A stretch of DNA of 64,000 nt, from NCBI RefSeq assembly GCF_030271835.1, contig NZ_CP127389.1:3818001-3882000 (forward strand), given 5' to 3'. Positions 11,048-20,845 of this stretch are shown here, one piece after another. Source of the stretch: Proteus appendicitidis (GTDB lineage Bacteria > Pseudomonadota > Gammaproteobacteria > Enterobacterales > Enterobacteriaceae). The notes beneath the pieces were generated by a model. The model was given only the letters and a program-made list of their open reading frames with translations, was not told the origin of the DNA and did no database searches. A program made the translations under genes and the position numbers. The first letter of the stretch is position 1, and each line of letters begins with the position of its first letter.

Positions 11048-11770
11048 ATGAATTCAATTCGATATGCCCGCATCTGCCAAATGATGGCGATGCGGCAGCC
11101 TGATCTTACTGTTTGCCTTGAAGAAGTGCATAAATCCCATAATGTTGCTGCGGTTATAAGAACAGCGGATGCTGTGGGTATCCCTAAAATTCATGCGATT
11201 TGGCCTGAAGAAAAAATGCGGATGTTAGTTTCCCCCGCAGCAGGAAGTAACAGTTGGGTCAATGTAGAGACTCATCCTACTATTACAAATGCCATTAGCG
11301 CCTTTCGCGCCCAAGGTATGCAAGTTCTTGCGACTCATCTCTCAGATAAAGCAGTGGATTTCCGTGAGATTGATTACACACGCCCGACTTGTATTATTAT
11401 GGGACAAGAAAAAACGGGGATCTCACAAGATGCTATCGCGCTTGCAGATCAAGATATTATTGTGCCGATGATGGGAATGGTACAATCCCTAAATGTTTCT
11501 GTCGCCAGTGCGCTAATTTTATATGAAGCACAACGCCAACGTCAGGCTGCGGGTATGTATAATCGAACAGAAAGCACCTTAACGGAAGAAGAACAACAAA
11601 TTCTTCTCTTTGAAGGTGGATACCCAGTATTGGCAGAAGTTTCTCGTCGAAAAGGACTACCTCGCCCTTATATTAATGGCAGTGGTGAGATTGAAGCACC
11701 TGAGTCATGGTGGGCAGAAATGCAAATGACGCAAAAACAACTTAGGAAATTAAAAAAGACGGAGTATTGA
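11048..11770 (+). CDS. trmH: tRNA (guanosine-18-2'-O)-methyltransferase
   Basis: SPOUT-class enzyme that methylates the ribose of G18 in the tRNA D-loop with SAM. 240 aa. N-terminal RYARICQMMAMRQPDLTV and catalytic VIRTADAVG are followed by the knot motifs IIMGQEKTGIS and VQSLNVSVASALILYEAQRQR. Only 2 bp separate it from spoT and 4 bp from recG, as in E. coli, implying translational coupling. Confidence 0.96.
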   Translation: MNSIRYARICQMMAMRQPDLTVCLEEVHKSHNVAAVIRTADAVGIPKIHAIWPEEKMRMLVSPAAGSNSWVNVETHPTITNAISAFRAQGMQVLATHLSDKAVDFREIDYTRPTCIIMGQEKTGISQDAIALADQDIIVPMMGMVQSLNVSVASALILYEAQRQRQAAGMYNRTESTLTEEEQQILLFEGGYPVLAEVSRRKGLPRPYINGSGEIEAPESWWAEMQMTQKQLRKLKKTEY

Positions 11771-11774
11771 TCCC

Positions 11775-13862
11775 ATGAAAGGAAAACTGCTTGATGCAAT
11801 CCCCTTAACCACTCTTCACGGCGTAGGTGCAAGTCAGGCAGACAAGCTGGCAAAAATAGGGCTTGTGACTATTGAGGATTTGTTGCTCCACCTTCCTTTG
11901 CGTTATGAAGATCAAACGCACCTCTATGCTATCAGCGATTTACTTCCCGGCATCCCTGCCACTGTTTCTGGCGAAATATTAAGGACTGAAGTCAGTTTTG
12001 GCCGGCGTAAAATGATGACCTGCCAAATTTCTGACGGCTCTGGCATTTTGACACTTCGCTTTTTTAACTTTACAGCCGCAATGAAAAACAACCTTGCTCA
12101 AGGTAAACAAGTCACTGCTTATGGCGAAGTTAAACGGGGAAGCCGTGGTCCAGAAATTATTCACCCTGAATACAAAATCAAGGTTGCAGGCTCGGAAGTT
12201 AAACTGCAAGAAACGCTTACTCCCATTTATTCAACAACAGAAGGCTTACGCCAAACATCACTACGTAAATTAATAGAGCAAGCGTTAGAATTACTTGATA
12301 CCTGTGCTATTAACGAATTATTACCCGATCAGTTTATTCACGGATTGCCCCCACTAGCCACCGCATTACGTACGCTGCATAATCCTCCGCCTGATATCGC
12401 TTTTGCAGAGCTTGAAAAAGGGCAGCACCCGGCACAAAAAAGACTCATTATTGAAGAGTTACTCGCCCACAATTTAGGTATGCTCAATGCAAGAGCTGGC
12501 GCACAATCTTATCGTGCAGAGCCATTGTTTATGCCAAATACGTCAACATTACGTCAGCAATTTCTCGCATCGCTCCCTTTTACACCCACAAATGCACAAC
12601 AACGTGTCGTCAATGAGATAGAAACAGATTTAGAAAAAGAGTATCCGATGATGCGATTGATCCAAGGGGATGTTGGTTCAGGTAAAACTTTAGTGGCAGC
12701 GCTAAGTGCGCTGCGTGCCATTGCTAATGGCAAGCAAGTGGCGTTAATGGCACCAACAGAATTGTTAGCAGAGCAACATGCATTAACCTTTAAAAAATGG
12801 TTTGAGCCTTTTGGCATCCAAGTGGGTTGGTTAGCAGGAAAACAGAAAGGAAAAGCGCGCGAAACACAGCAAAATGCCATTGCAAATGGTGAAGTATCAA
12901 TCATTATTGGAACGCATGCTATTTTCCAAGAACAAGTTAAATTTCACTCTCTAGCCTTAGTGATTATTGATGAACAACACCGATTTGGTGTGCATCAACG
13001 CCTCGCCTTATGGAAAAAGGGTGAAGAGCAAGGCTTTCATCCTCATCAATTGGTGATGACAGCAACACCGATCCCTCGAACATTAGCGATGACAGCCTAC
13101 GCTGATATGGACACCTCTATCATCGACGAATTACCGCCAGGGCGTACACCTGTTACCACTGTCGCTATCCCTGATACTCGCCGTAATGACATTATTGAAC
13201 GCATCAGGCTGTCTTGCACAGAAGAAAAGCGACAAGCCTATTGGGTATGTACCTTAATTGAAGATTCTGATGTTCTGGAAGCGCAAGCGGCTGAAGTTAT
13301 CTATGATGAACTTACAATTGCACTACCTGAAATCAAAGTGGGATTGGTACACGGGCGAATGAAACCCGCAGAAAAACAGGCAGTAATGGCAGCATTTAAA
13401 GAAAATGAGCTTCAACTTTTAGTTGCGACAACAGTGATTGAAGTCGGCGTTGATGTACCTAATGCAAGTTTAATGATCATCGATAACCCAGAACGACTGG
13501 GACTCGCACAGTTACACCAATTACGTGGACGTGTAGGCCGAGGTGCTATCGCCTCTCATTGTGTCTTGTTATATAAAACACCACTTACACAAACAGCACG
13601 TTTGCGATTGCAAGTATTAAGAGATAGCAATGACGGTTTTGTGATTGCACAAAAAGATCTCGAAATCCGTGGCCCCGGTGAGCTTTTAGGCACTAAGCAA
13701 ACGGGTAATGCACAATTTAAAGTCGCTGATTTGTTACGCGACCAAGGACTTATTCCTGAAGTTCAGCGTATCGCTCGTTACCTGCATCAACACTACCCTA
13801 AGCATTCTCAAGCCTTAATCGAACGCTGGCTACCCGCTAAGACACAATATAGCCAAGCTTAA
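11775..13862 (+). CDS. recG: ATP-dependent DNA helicase RecG
   Basis: Double-strand DNA translocase that remodels stalled forks, Holliday junctions and R-loops. 695 aa, as in E. coli. An N-terminal wedge/OB domain (ATVSGEILRTEVSFGRRKMM) is followed by the helicase core: Walker A GDVGSGKT near residue 297, DEQH box near 398 (IIDEQHRFGVHQR), TATPIPRT motif III and QLRGRVGRG motif VI. Last gene of the gmk operon. Confidence 0.97.
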   Translation: MKGKLLDAIPLTTLHGVGASQADKLAKIGLVTIEDLLLHLPLRYEDQTHLYAISDLLPGIPATVSGEILRTEVSFGRRKMMTCQISDGSGILTLRFFNFTAAMKNNLAQGKQVTAYGEVKRGSRGPEIIHPEYKIKVAGSEVKLQETLTPIYSTTEGLRQTSLRKLIEQALELLDTCAINELLPDQFIHGLPPLATALRTLHNPPPDIAFAELEKGQHPAQKRLIIEELLAHNLGMLNARAGAQSYRAEPLFMPNTSTLRQQFLASLPFTPTNAQQRVVNEIETDLEKEYPMMRLIQGDVGSGKTLVAALSALRAIANGKQVALMAPTELLAEQHALTFKKWFEPFGIQVGWLAGKQKGKARETQQNAIANGEVSIIIGTHAIFQEQVKFHSLALVIIDEQHRFGVHQRLALWKKGEEQGFHPHQLVMTATPIPRTLAMTAYADMDTSIIDELPPGRTPVTTVAIPDTRRNDIIERIRLSCTEEKRQAYWVCTLIEDSDVLEAQAAEVIYDELTIALPEIKVGLVHGRMKPAEKQAVMAAFKENELQLLVATTVIEVGVDVPNASLMIIDNPERLGLAQLHQLRGRVGRGAIASHCVLLYKTPLTQTARLRLQVLRDSNDGFVIAQKDLEIRGPGELLGTKQTGNAQFKVADLLRDQGLIPEVQRIARYLHQHYPKHSQALIERWLPAKTQYSQA

Positions 13863-13950
13863 GGTTACTGTTTTGCATGGCTTAGCATGCGTTTAAACTC
13901 GCTTTGGGTTGATCTCGAAATATTCGTAAATGAGATACCACATAGAAAAA

Positions 13951-13987
13951 CACCTCAATGCCAATATTCAACATTGAGGTGCTCTTT
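13951..13987. terminator. bidirectional terminator between recG and gltS
   Basis: Perfect 10 bp stem CACCTCAATG / CATTGAGGTG between convergent genes, flanked by an A-rich stretch on the left and CTCTTT on the right. It can serve both strands. Confidence 0.82.
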
Positions 13988-14025
13988 AACGTTTTTTGAA
14001 GCTATTTTAATTTATAGCCACCAAA

Positions 14026-15243
14026 CTACCCTACAACGATAGGCGTAAAAAACGGTAGCATCAGATACAGTTTAATCACTATTGCATTCACAATATCAAT
14101 AAAGAATGCACCGACCATAGGTACGACTAAGAACGCAAGATGAGACGGTCCAAAACGGTCTGTTACCGCTTGCATATTCGCAATCGCCGTTGGCGTAGCA
14201 CCTAAACCAAAACCACAGTGACCTGCAGCTAAAATTGCGGCATCGTAGTTTTTACCCATGACACGGAAAGTCACAAAAATTGCATACAGTGCCATTACAC
14301 CCGCTTGAACACCAAGGATAACCAACATTGGTATCGCCAGTGACGCCAGCTCCCATAATTTCAAGCTCATTAATGCCATCGCTAAGAATAACGATAAACT
14401 CACGTTACCTAAGACGGACACCGCTCTATCAAAAACACGGTAGAATCCAAGCATTGAAAGGCTATTACTTAAAATAACACCAATAAACAGAACACACACA
14501 AAGGTCGGTAGTGCGAATGCTGTGCCTTCTAACAGTTGAGAAAGGAACGTACCCGCCATTAAGCAGATAGCGATCATCGCAATAGTTTCTAATAAAACCA
14601 TTGAAGTGATCATTCGGCCTGTTGTCGGCTTCTCAAATGCGGTTGGCATTTCATGATCATCAGCGCCTAACCCCGGCGTTGGGATATTTTTGATTAAGTA
14701 GCGTGCAACTGGGCCACCAATCAATCCACCTAAAACTAAACCAAAAGTAGCACAAGCCATCGCCACTTCAGACGCGCTCATAAAACCGTAACTTTCGACA
14801 AAGGTTTTACCCCAAGCAGCCCCTGTACCATGACCACCCGATAATGTAATCGAGCCAGCAAGTAATCCCATTAATGGATCAAGACCTAACATTTCTGCTA
14901 ATGCAATACCGACTGTGTTTTGTACTAACAACAGCCCAACAACAACAAAGATGAAAATAAAAAGCGCTTTTCCTCCCGCTTTTAAGCTTGCGAGGTTTGC
15001 GTTTAAACCAATTGTTGCAAAGAATGCCAGCATTAATGGATCTTTTAATGAGAGATCAAAACTAACTTCCCAGTCCATAAAAGATTTGAATGCTAATAGA
15101 AGAACTGCAACAAGTAGCCCACCTGCAACGGGTTCTGGGATCGTATACCGTTCTAAAAAAGGAACAGATTTCACTAGCTTACGACCGATCAAAAGAACCA
15201 AAGTGGCCGCAACCAGCGTGCCATAAACATCAAGATGATACAT
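14026..15243 (-). CDS. gltS: sodium/glutamate symporter GltS
   Basis: Inner-membrane Na+-coupled glutamate uptake carrier. 405 aa with about ten hydrophobic segments, starting MYHLDVYGTLVAATLVLLIGRK. The two reentrant-loop type motifs GGHGTGAAWG and GHCGFGLGATPTAIANM are diagnostic of the ESS family. Divergent from xanP, the same neighbour as in E. coli. Confidence 0.95.
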   Translation of the reverse strand: MYHLDVYGTLVAATLVLLIGRKLVKSVPFLERYTIPEPVAGGLLVAVLLLAFKSFMDWEVSFDLSLKDPLMLAFFATIGLNANLASLKAGGKALFIFIFVVVGLLLVQNTVGIALAEMLGLDPLMGLLAGSITLSGGHGTGAAWGKTFVESYGFMSASEVAMACATFGLVLGGLIGGPVARYLIKNIPTPGLGADDHEMPTAFEKPTTGRMITSMVLLETIAMIAICLMAGTFLSQLLEGTAFALPTFVCVLFIGVILSNSLSMLGFYRVFDRAVSVLGNVSLSLFLAMALMSLKLWELASLAIPMLVILGVQAGVMALYAIFVTFRVMGKNYDAAILAAGHCGFGLGATPTAIANMQAVTDRFGPSHLAFLVVPMVGAFFIDIVNAIVIKLYLMLPFFTPIVVG

Positions 15244-15416
15244 TTATGTACCCCGTCTTATTTGTTAATTTTATATAAAAATACTACGACGCTAAGTTCA
15301 TCCATAAACAACGCCAAAAGCAGGTATCCCCGATTAGAAAAAAAAACGGCGGCAAACACAAGTTAAAACATATAAAAATGTGAGCGCCTCTTATGCATTT
15401 TGATAACATCATTTTT

Positions 15417-15432
15417 ACGCAAACGATTGCTT
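15417..15432. promoter_or_regulatory. PurR operator upstream of xanP
   Basis: ACGCAAACGATTGCTT fits the enterobacterial PurR consensus ANGCAANCGNTTNCNT at every fixed position. It lies about 52 bp upstream of the xanP start and would repress xanthine permease when hypoxanthine or guanine is plentiful. It also lies in the gltS/xanP divergent promoter region. Confidence 0.72.
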
Positions 15433-15484
15433 TTGTGGCGTAGATCATTAAAATACCGTTTTTGTCGAATAAGAAATTCACACC

Positions 15485-16876
15485 ATGGTTACTTCAGAAA
15501 ATCAAAATTTGCCTAAAAATAGTGATGTTTCAATTAAAAAAAATAGCGAACTTCTTTTTGCTTTAGAAGAGAAGCCGCCATTACCACAAACACTGTTTGC
15601 TGCTTGCCAACATCTTTTAGCCATGTTTGTTGCAGTTATCACGCCTGCGATCCTCATTTGCCAAGCATTAGGATTACCTGCACACGATACTCAACGTATT
15701 ATCAGCATGTCTTTATTTGCATCAGGCATTGCTTCTCTTATTCAAATTCGGGCATGGGGACCGATAGGTTCAGGATTATTATCAATCCAAGGAACCAGCT
15801 TTAACTTTGTTGCTCCGCTCATTATGGGGGGATTAGCACTTAAAAATGGTGGAGCCGATATTCCAACAATGATGGCAGCCCTTTTTGGCACATTAATGGT
15901 TGCCTCATTAACTGAAATCATTCTTTCTCGTGTACTTCACTTAGCAAGACGAATTATTACACCGTTGGTTTCAGGTGTTGTAGTAATGATAATCGGCCTC
16001 TCTTTAATTCAAGTTGGATTAACCTCTATTGGTGGCGGTTATGCCGCCATCGAAAATAATACCTTTGGTTCACCACAAAACTTGTTATTAGCTGGCTCTG
16101 TTCTTATCGTTATTATCTTACTTAATCGACAAAAAAATCCTTATTTACGTGTTGCTTCCTTGGTCATTGCAATGGCGGTGGGTTATGTTCTTGCTTGGGC
16201 TTTAGATATGTTACCCACGCCAGCAGAACATCAAGAAACACCGTTTATGACTATTCCTGAGCCATTTTATTATGGGCTGTCATTTGATTGGCATTTGCTT
16301 ATTCCTTTAATGCTGGTATTTATGATCACCTCACTAGAAACCATCGGGGATATTACAGCAACTTCAGATGTTTCAGAGCAACCCGTCAGCGGCCCTTTAT
16401 ATATGAAACGTATTAAAGGAGGTGTATTGGCTAATGGGATTAACTCCATGGTTTCGGCATTTTTCAATACCTTTCCAAACTCTTGCTTTGGTCAAAATAA
16501 TGGTGTGATCCAATTAACGGGTGTTGCTAGTCGCTATGTAGGTTATGTTGTTGCCGCAATGCTCGTTATTTTAGGCTTATTTCCGTTCGTTGCAGAATTT
16601 GTGCAAAGAATTCCTGAGCCAGTACTAGGCGGAGCCACATTAGTTATGTTTGGTACAATAGCGGCATCTGGTGTACGCATTGTTTCCAAAGAAGCTCTAA
16701 ACCGCCGAGCTATCATGATCCTTGCGATTTCACTTGCAGTTGGATTGGGCGTTTCACAACAACCTCAAATCTTGCAATTTGCACCGGATTGGCTAAAAAC
16801 ATTGCTCTCATCCGGTATTGCTGCGGGGGGTTTAACCGCCATTATTTTAAACCTGATTTTTCCACCAGAAAAATAA
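15485..16876 (+). CDS. xanP: xanthine:H+ symporter XanP
   Basis: NCS2 (NAT) family proton symporter for xanthine in the inner membrane. 463 aa, exactly the E. coli length, with about 14 membrane segments. [33 protein letters not shown] and the NAT signature [17 protein letters not shown] are all present. It is preceded by a PurR box, consistent with purine control, and followed by a strong terminator. Confidence 0.95.
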   Translation: MVTSENQNLPKNSDVSIKKNSELLFALEEKPPLPQTLFAACQHLLAMFVAVITPAILICQALGLPAHDTQRIISMSLFASGIASLIQIRAWGPIGSGLLSIQGTSFNFVAPLIMGGLALKNGGADIPTMMAALFGTLMVASLTEIILSRVLHLARRIITPLVSGVVVMIIGLSLIQVGLTSIGGGYAAIENNTFGSPQNLLLAGSVLIVIILLNRQKNPYLRVASLVIAMAVGYVLAWALDMLPTPAEHQETPFMTIPEPFYYGLSFDWHLLIPLMLVFMITSLETIGDITATSDVSEQPVSGPLYMKRIKGGVLANGINSMVSAFFNTFPNSCFGQNNGVIQLTGVASRYVGYVVAAMLVILGLFPFVAEFVQRIPEPVLGGATLVMFGTIAASGVRIVSKEALNRRAIMILAISLAVGLGVSQQPQILQFAPDWLKTLLSSGIAAGGLTAIILNLIFPPEK

Positions 16877-16896
16877 TCATTAAGTCGTAACAGAAT

Positions 16897-16940
16897 AATA
16901 AAGCGCTATCTTCATAATAAAAAATAGCGCTTTATTTTTA
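16897..16940 (+). terminator. terminator of xanP
   Basis: Stem AATAAAGCGCTAT / ATAGCGCTTTATT with an AT loop and T-rich tail; nearly symmetric, so it may act on both strands. Confidence 0.85.
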
Positions 16941-17030
16941 CGCTAAAACAGGGTCTTTTTACACAAGCATTCCTCTTCAAATTACGATAATTAGTATGTT
17001 TACTCATGTTATCTACAAAAGAGAGCGACT

Positions 17031-17579
17031 ATGCCAACGCCACTTAATATTGTTAATAATAAAGCACTTCAATATCTTAAAAATCATCCATCAACTGAAA
17101 GTTATCATATAAAAACAATAGGACAATTTTTAACTTATTTAAAAGATTCTATTTTATCGTTATTTAATACAAATCATAAGTTTACATATTTAGGAAATAA
17201 GTCTATTCCCGAGTTTAACTTAGAACATATTAAAGAAGACTTAGTGACGTTTTTACAAAACCCTTGCCTTAATAATCAGCAAGATAAAGATAAAGAGGGA
17301 TTTCTAACGTATCAGTTTCAATATTTACCAACGCAAGCGGGTATTCTCCCTAATTTTTACGATACTTATCATTCTGGCAGCCTTGAACCTAATGAACTCA
17401 TTTCTCAACTTATTAACTATGCCAATAAGTTAATAAAAGAAGAATTAAATGATAAAGAACAACGGGATAAGAATTCTATAAACGATATATTGAGTAATAT
17501 TGAAACCTATTTAAAAAAGCAAAATACTCAACCCACTATCGAATTGAGAAACAAGATATCCACTATAATAAATGCATAA
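17031..17579 (+). CDS. hypothetical protein, unrecognised
   Basis: 182 aa, not recognised. It is rich in Asn, Lys, Ile and Leu, soluble, with no signal peptide or membrane span. Residues 1-55 contain an amphipathic stretch (IGQFLTYLKDSILSLF); the C-terminal third (LINYANKLIKEELNDKEQRDKN onwards) looks helical and charged. The start ATG follows AAAGAGAG at good spacing, so it is probably a real gene. It sits between xanP and yicH, which are neighbours in E. coli, so it looks like an insertion; its base composition is clearly more AT-rich than both neighbours. Confidence 0.65.
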   Translation: MPTPLNIVNNKALQYLKNHPSTESYHIKTIGQFLTYLKDSILSLFNTNHKFTYLGNKSIPEFNLEHIKEDLVTFLQNPCLNNQQDKDKEGFLTYQFQYLPTQAGILPNFYDTYHSGSLEPNELISQLINYANKLIKEELNDKEQRDKNSINDILSNIETYLKKQNTQPTIELRNKISTIINA

Positions 17580-17685
17580 ACAGTTAAATAATCTTGCTTT
17601 ATATAGTGACGAATACTTGAGCATCGCTTAGTTTTCAGGCATAACTGTATACTGTTTTGATGGAGTATAAAACAGGAGACGGGTT

Positions 17686-19362
17686 ATGCGCTGGCTGATG
17701 AAAAGTTTGGTATCTCTGATACTTATCGTTATTTTATTTATTATTATAATTTACGCTTTTATTCAGACTCAGTGGGGCGCGCAAAAAACCAGTGAATGGC
17801 TGACACAATACACTGACTATGATATTCGTTTCTCCGGTATTGAACATGATCTTATGCAGCCTGAGCAAGTCATTGTTCATGATCTCCTTGTTAATCCAAA
17901 ACAAAATAAAGCCACAGTATCGGCAAAATCAGCACAAATCCGGTTTAATTGGCAGTTTTTTACTACCCCTTCTCATCTGCAAAAAATTACATTAGAAAAT
18001 GGCAATATTGATTTTGCAGACAAAATATCTTCAATACCGTTAAGTGCCGATATCTTACAATTTAAAAACATGGCGCTAAGCAGTCAAAAAACTGATTTTT
18101 CTTTTGATGCCAAGAAAGTAACGGGCGGGATCACACCATGGAACCCGACACCAACCGACTTAATTGGCGCGGGTCATTTCCAATTTTCTATTGCTAACGG
18201 CATGATAAATAATAATGAATTCAGTAACTTTATTATTTCAGGGCAATATCAGCCAAATAATATTCAAATAGAAAAATTAGGTACTCGCCTACTTAACGGC
18301 TCACTATCCTTGAGCGGACAATATCAAGATAATCAATGGAAATTTGATGAAGTTTATATGAATGGCTTGCGCTGGCAATCCTCGCAAACCTTTAACGAAT
18401 TAATCCAATCTCTTTCTGAATATCCTCGTATTAACATAAGAGCGCTCAATATTGTTGATTTTACTGCTGAAGGAAAACAGTGGGCAATCAGTGGTTTTGA
18501 TGGGCAATTTTCTCAATTTAGTTGGGATAACGCGCTTTCATTTACAACTGGTGAACTCAATACCAATGACATTGTTTTTCAAGACGAGCACTTCACTGAT
18601 CTTATTGCAAAACTCAATCAGCAAAACAATCAACTTAATCTAGATAGCCTCAGTCTACGCTATGAAAAAGGCTTAATTAAACTTGCTGGTCATTGGAATA
18701 AAGACAATAAAACCATCACTATCCAAGATGCCACACTGTCAGGGCTTTTATATACGCTTCCTGAAAATTGGCTCCATTTTTTCGCTCAACCAATAGATAA
18801 TAAGAGTAATATTCAAAATATCACTATCGAACAGTTATCTATCAATCAATCTATCTTGATTGATATCACACCCGAGTTTCCATTCCAATTCACCAATTTA
18901 ACAGGAAAACTGCAAAATTTAGTGGTTGCAAAAGAAGGTGAATGGGGATTATGGCAAGGTTCAGCCGTATTAAATGCCGATAGTGGTACGTTAAATCGTA
19001 TTGAATTACGTCGCCCTGATTTAAACATTGTCACTCAACAAGATAACGCTATTGTTGAGCAATATTCAGCATTTATTGGTGATGGTATTATTCGAGGTTC
19101 AGCCGGTTTAGTGCAATCTAACCAACAGCGCCAATTTTCACTTATTGCTAATGGACTAAATGTACCTTTATCAACGCCTTATACATTAGGTTTAAAAACA
19201 ACCTACTCTGATGAAATAGGGCAATTCACACTAAAATTAAAAGGTAATTTACGCTCCAACCCAGTGGCATCAACACTTAATGGCACATTAACGGGAAGCA
19301 AAGGTGAGCAACAAATACTCAATTCAGTAATACAAAATGGCGAGATAATTAATCACCTATAA
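17686..19362 (+). CDS. yicH: AsmA-family inner-membrane protein YicH
   Basis: 558 aa protein with one N-terminal transmembrane anchor (residues 5-27, VSLILIVILFIIIIYAFI) and a long periplasmic body. AsmA-like proteins form elongated beta-groove bridges implicated in phospholipid transport to the outer membrane; YicH's own role is less clear. Visible family features are the N-terminal FIQTQWGAQKTSEWL segment and repeated beta strands with 'LSGxY' and 'GxGxLxxG' patterns. Same relative position after xanP as in E. coli. ATG follows a GGAGACGGGTT Shine-Dalgarno. Confidence 0.88.
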   Translation: MRWLMKSLVSLILIVILFIIIIYAFIQTQWGAQKTSEWLTQYTDYDIRFSGIEHDLMQPEQVIVHDLLVNPKQNKATVSAKSAQIRFNWQFFTTPSHLQKITLENGNIDFADKISSIPLSADILQFKNMALSSQKTDFSFDAKKVTGGITPWNPTPTDLIGAGHFQFSIANGMINNNEFSNFIISGQYQPNNIQIEKLGTRLLNGSLSLSGQYQDNQWKFDEVYMNGLRWQSSQTFNELIQSLSEYPRINIRALNIVDFTAEGKQWAISGFDGQFSQFSWDNALSFTTGELNTNDIVFQDEHFTDLIAKLNQQNNQLNLDSLSLRYEKGLIKLAGHWNKDNKTITIQDATLSGLLYTLPENWLHFFAQPIDNKSNIQNITIEQLSINQSILIDITPEFPFQFTNLTGKLQNLVVAKEGEWGLWQGSAVLNADSGTLNRIELRRPDLNIVTQQDNAIVEQYSAFIGDGIIRGSAGLVQSNQQRQFSLIANGLNVPLSTPYTLGLKTTYSDEIGQFTLKLKGNLRSNPVASTLNGTLTGSKGEQQILNSVIQNGEIINHL

Positions 19363-19449
19363 TATTGATCTTTCGCAGGAGCACGGATTGCTCCCTTTAT
19401 AAAAAGCGTTACAATGCGCTAATGCCCTTTTCTTTATTGTGGAGTTTTC

Positions 19450-19689
19450 ATGTCTGACGAAGATTTTTCCCCTGAAAAAATATCTTTAAATGTATTTCAA
19501 CAATCTCCCTTAACTGCACTTGAAGATAACAGCACACTGCTTGTGTGTGATGACAACAAAACTCCGTTGTTCTATTGCCTTTCTAAAGAAGACTATGATG
19601 CATTGATTGAGCGAGTTATGGATGCCGAACTTGCAGCGATCGTACTTGAACGTCGCCAAAATAAATTAGAGGAGCTTGATTTAGACTGA
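19450..19689 (+). CDS. orphan StbD/RelB-like antitoxin
   Basis: 79 aa. The stretch PLFYCLSKEDYDALIERVMDAELAAIVLERR closely follows the StbD/RelB antitoxin pattern (PAFYCVP..LYE.L.D...D.ELA.IV..R), in which the C-terminal helix neutralises a RelE/ParE-type toxin. The N-terminal part would be the Phd/YefM-like DNA-binding dimer. No toxin gene follows: a terminator and then convergent rluF come next. It could be a chromosomal remnant, an anti-addiction antitoxin, or a domesticated regulator. ATG follows GTGGAGTTTTC. Confidence 0.62.
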   Translation: MSDEDFSPEKISLNVFQQSPLTALEDNSTLLVCDDNKTPLFYCLSKEDYDALIERVMDAELAAIVLERRQNKLEELDLD

Positions 19690-19729
19690 TTTTATCGATG
19701 CAATAATTTGTCTTAAATAGAACAAACAA

Positions 19730-19757
19730 AAAACACCCTTTCAGGTGTTTTTTTGTT
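19730..19757. terminator. bidirectional terminator between antitoxin-like gene and rluF
   Basis: AACACC / GGTGTT stem flanked by an A run on the left and a T run on the right, between convergent genes. Confidence 0.83.
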
Positions 19758-19780
19758 TTTAGCGCATTTCACAGATGAAA

Positions 19781-20662
19781 TTAACGTTTTTTCTTTTTAC
19801 GACCTGGCTGAACAAAACGCTTACGGGAGTTATTTTCCGTTTCTTTAGTTTTTGTTTTAGGAATAAGAATACCCAATGCTTTTGCATTACTACTGATTTG
19901 TTTTTTCGGCTTATTTTGCTTTGGTTTTGGTGGCGCTTCAGAAGTCGATTTTTCAATCGCTTCAAATAAGGTAATTAGCTCATCATCGGTCAGATCACGC
20001 CATTCGCCAACAGGTAATCCCGACAAACTCACATTCATAATACGAATACGTTCAAGCTTAGTGACTTCATAACCAAAATATTCACACATACGGCGAATTT
20101 GGCGATTTAACCCTTGAACTAAGGTAATACGAAACACCATCGGCGCTTCTTTCTTGACCTTACATTTCTTGGTTTTTTGTCCCATGATAGGAACACCCGC
20201 ACCCATTCCATGAATAAATTCATCAGTGATCGGCTTATTCACTGTTACAAGGTATTCTTTTTCGTGATCATTACCTGCACGTAGGATTTTATTGACTAAA
20301 TCACCGTGGTTGGTCAGAAAAATCAATCCTTGGGAATCTTTATCTAAACGCCCAATTGGGAAAATACGGGTACTGTGGTTAACATAGTCAACAATATTAT
20401 CTTTTTCGCCATCATCTGTGGTGCTCACAATACCCACAGGTTTATTCAGCGCAATTAAAACCAGCTCAGAGTTCTCCTGTGCTTCAATCAATCGACCATT
20501 GACTTTGACTTCATCGCCAGCAAATACTTGATCGCCAATACCTGCGCGTTTGCCATTAATAAGGACAAGTCCTTGCTCAATATAACGGTCAGCCTCACGA
20601 CGTGAGCAGATCCCGCTTTCACTGATATATTTATTAAGACGAGTAGATAAATTGGTGTCCAT
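19781..20662 (-). CDS. rluF: 23S rRNA pseudouridine(2604) synthase RluF
   Basis: Isomerises U2604 of 23S rRNA (and tRNA-Tyr U35) to pseudouridine. 293 aa. An N-terminal S4 RNA-binding domain ([24 protein letters not shown]) is followed by the RsuA/RluF catalytic domain with [20 protein letters not shown] containing the catalytic Asp. The Lys/Pro-rich tail ending in GRKKKKR is typical of RluF. The ATG following GGAGGGAAGC gives the family N-terminus; a longer in-frame start would add 43 non-homologous residues. Confidence 0.95.
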   Translation of the reverse strand: MDTNLSTRLNKYISESGICSRREADRYIEQGLVLINGKRAGIGDQVFAGDEVKVNGRLIEAQENSELVLIALNKPVGIVSTTDDGEKDNIVDYVNHSTRIFPIGRLDKDSQGLIFLTNHGDLVNKILRAGNDHEKEYLVTVNKPITDEFIHGMGAGVPIMGQKTKKCKVKKEAPMVFRITLVQGLNRQIRRMCEYFGYEVTKLERIRIMNVSLSGLPVGEWRDLTDDELITLFEAIEKSTSEAPPKPKQNKPKKQISSNAKALGILIPKTKTKETENNSRKRFVQPGRKKKKR

Positions 20663-20845
20663 GCTTCCCTCCGTAAACTGCGAAATATACATCAATTGGA
20701 TAGCGATAGAAACTCTATAACACCAGCATTCAAGAATAGATTTTTTAGACTCTGTTTTTTTAATAAAAAACGCAGAAAATAGAAAAAGCAACCCAAAAGA
20801 AAATAGTGATTTCCCTTTAAGTTACTCTAAAGATAGCTAGTTGAA

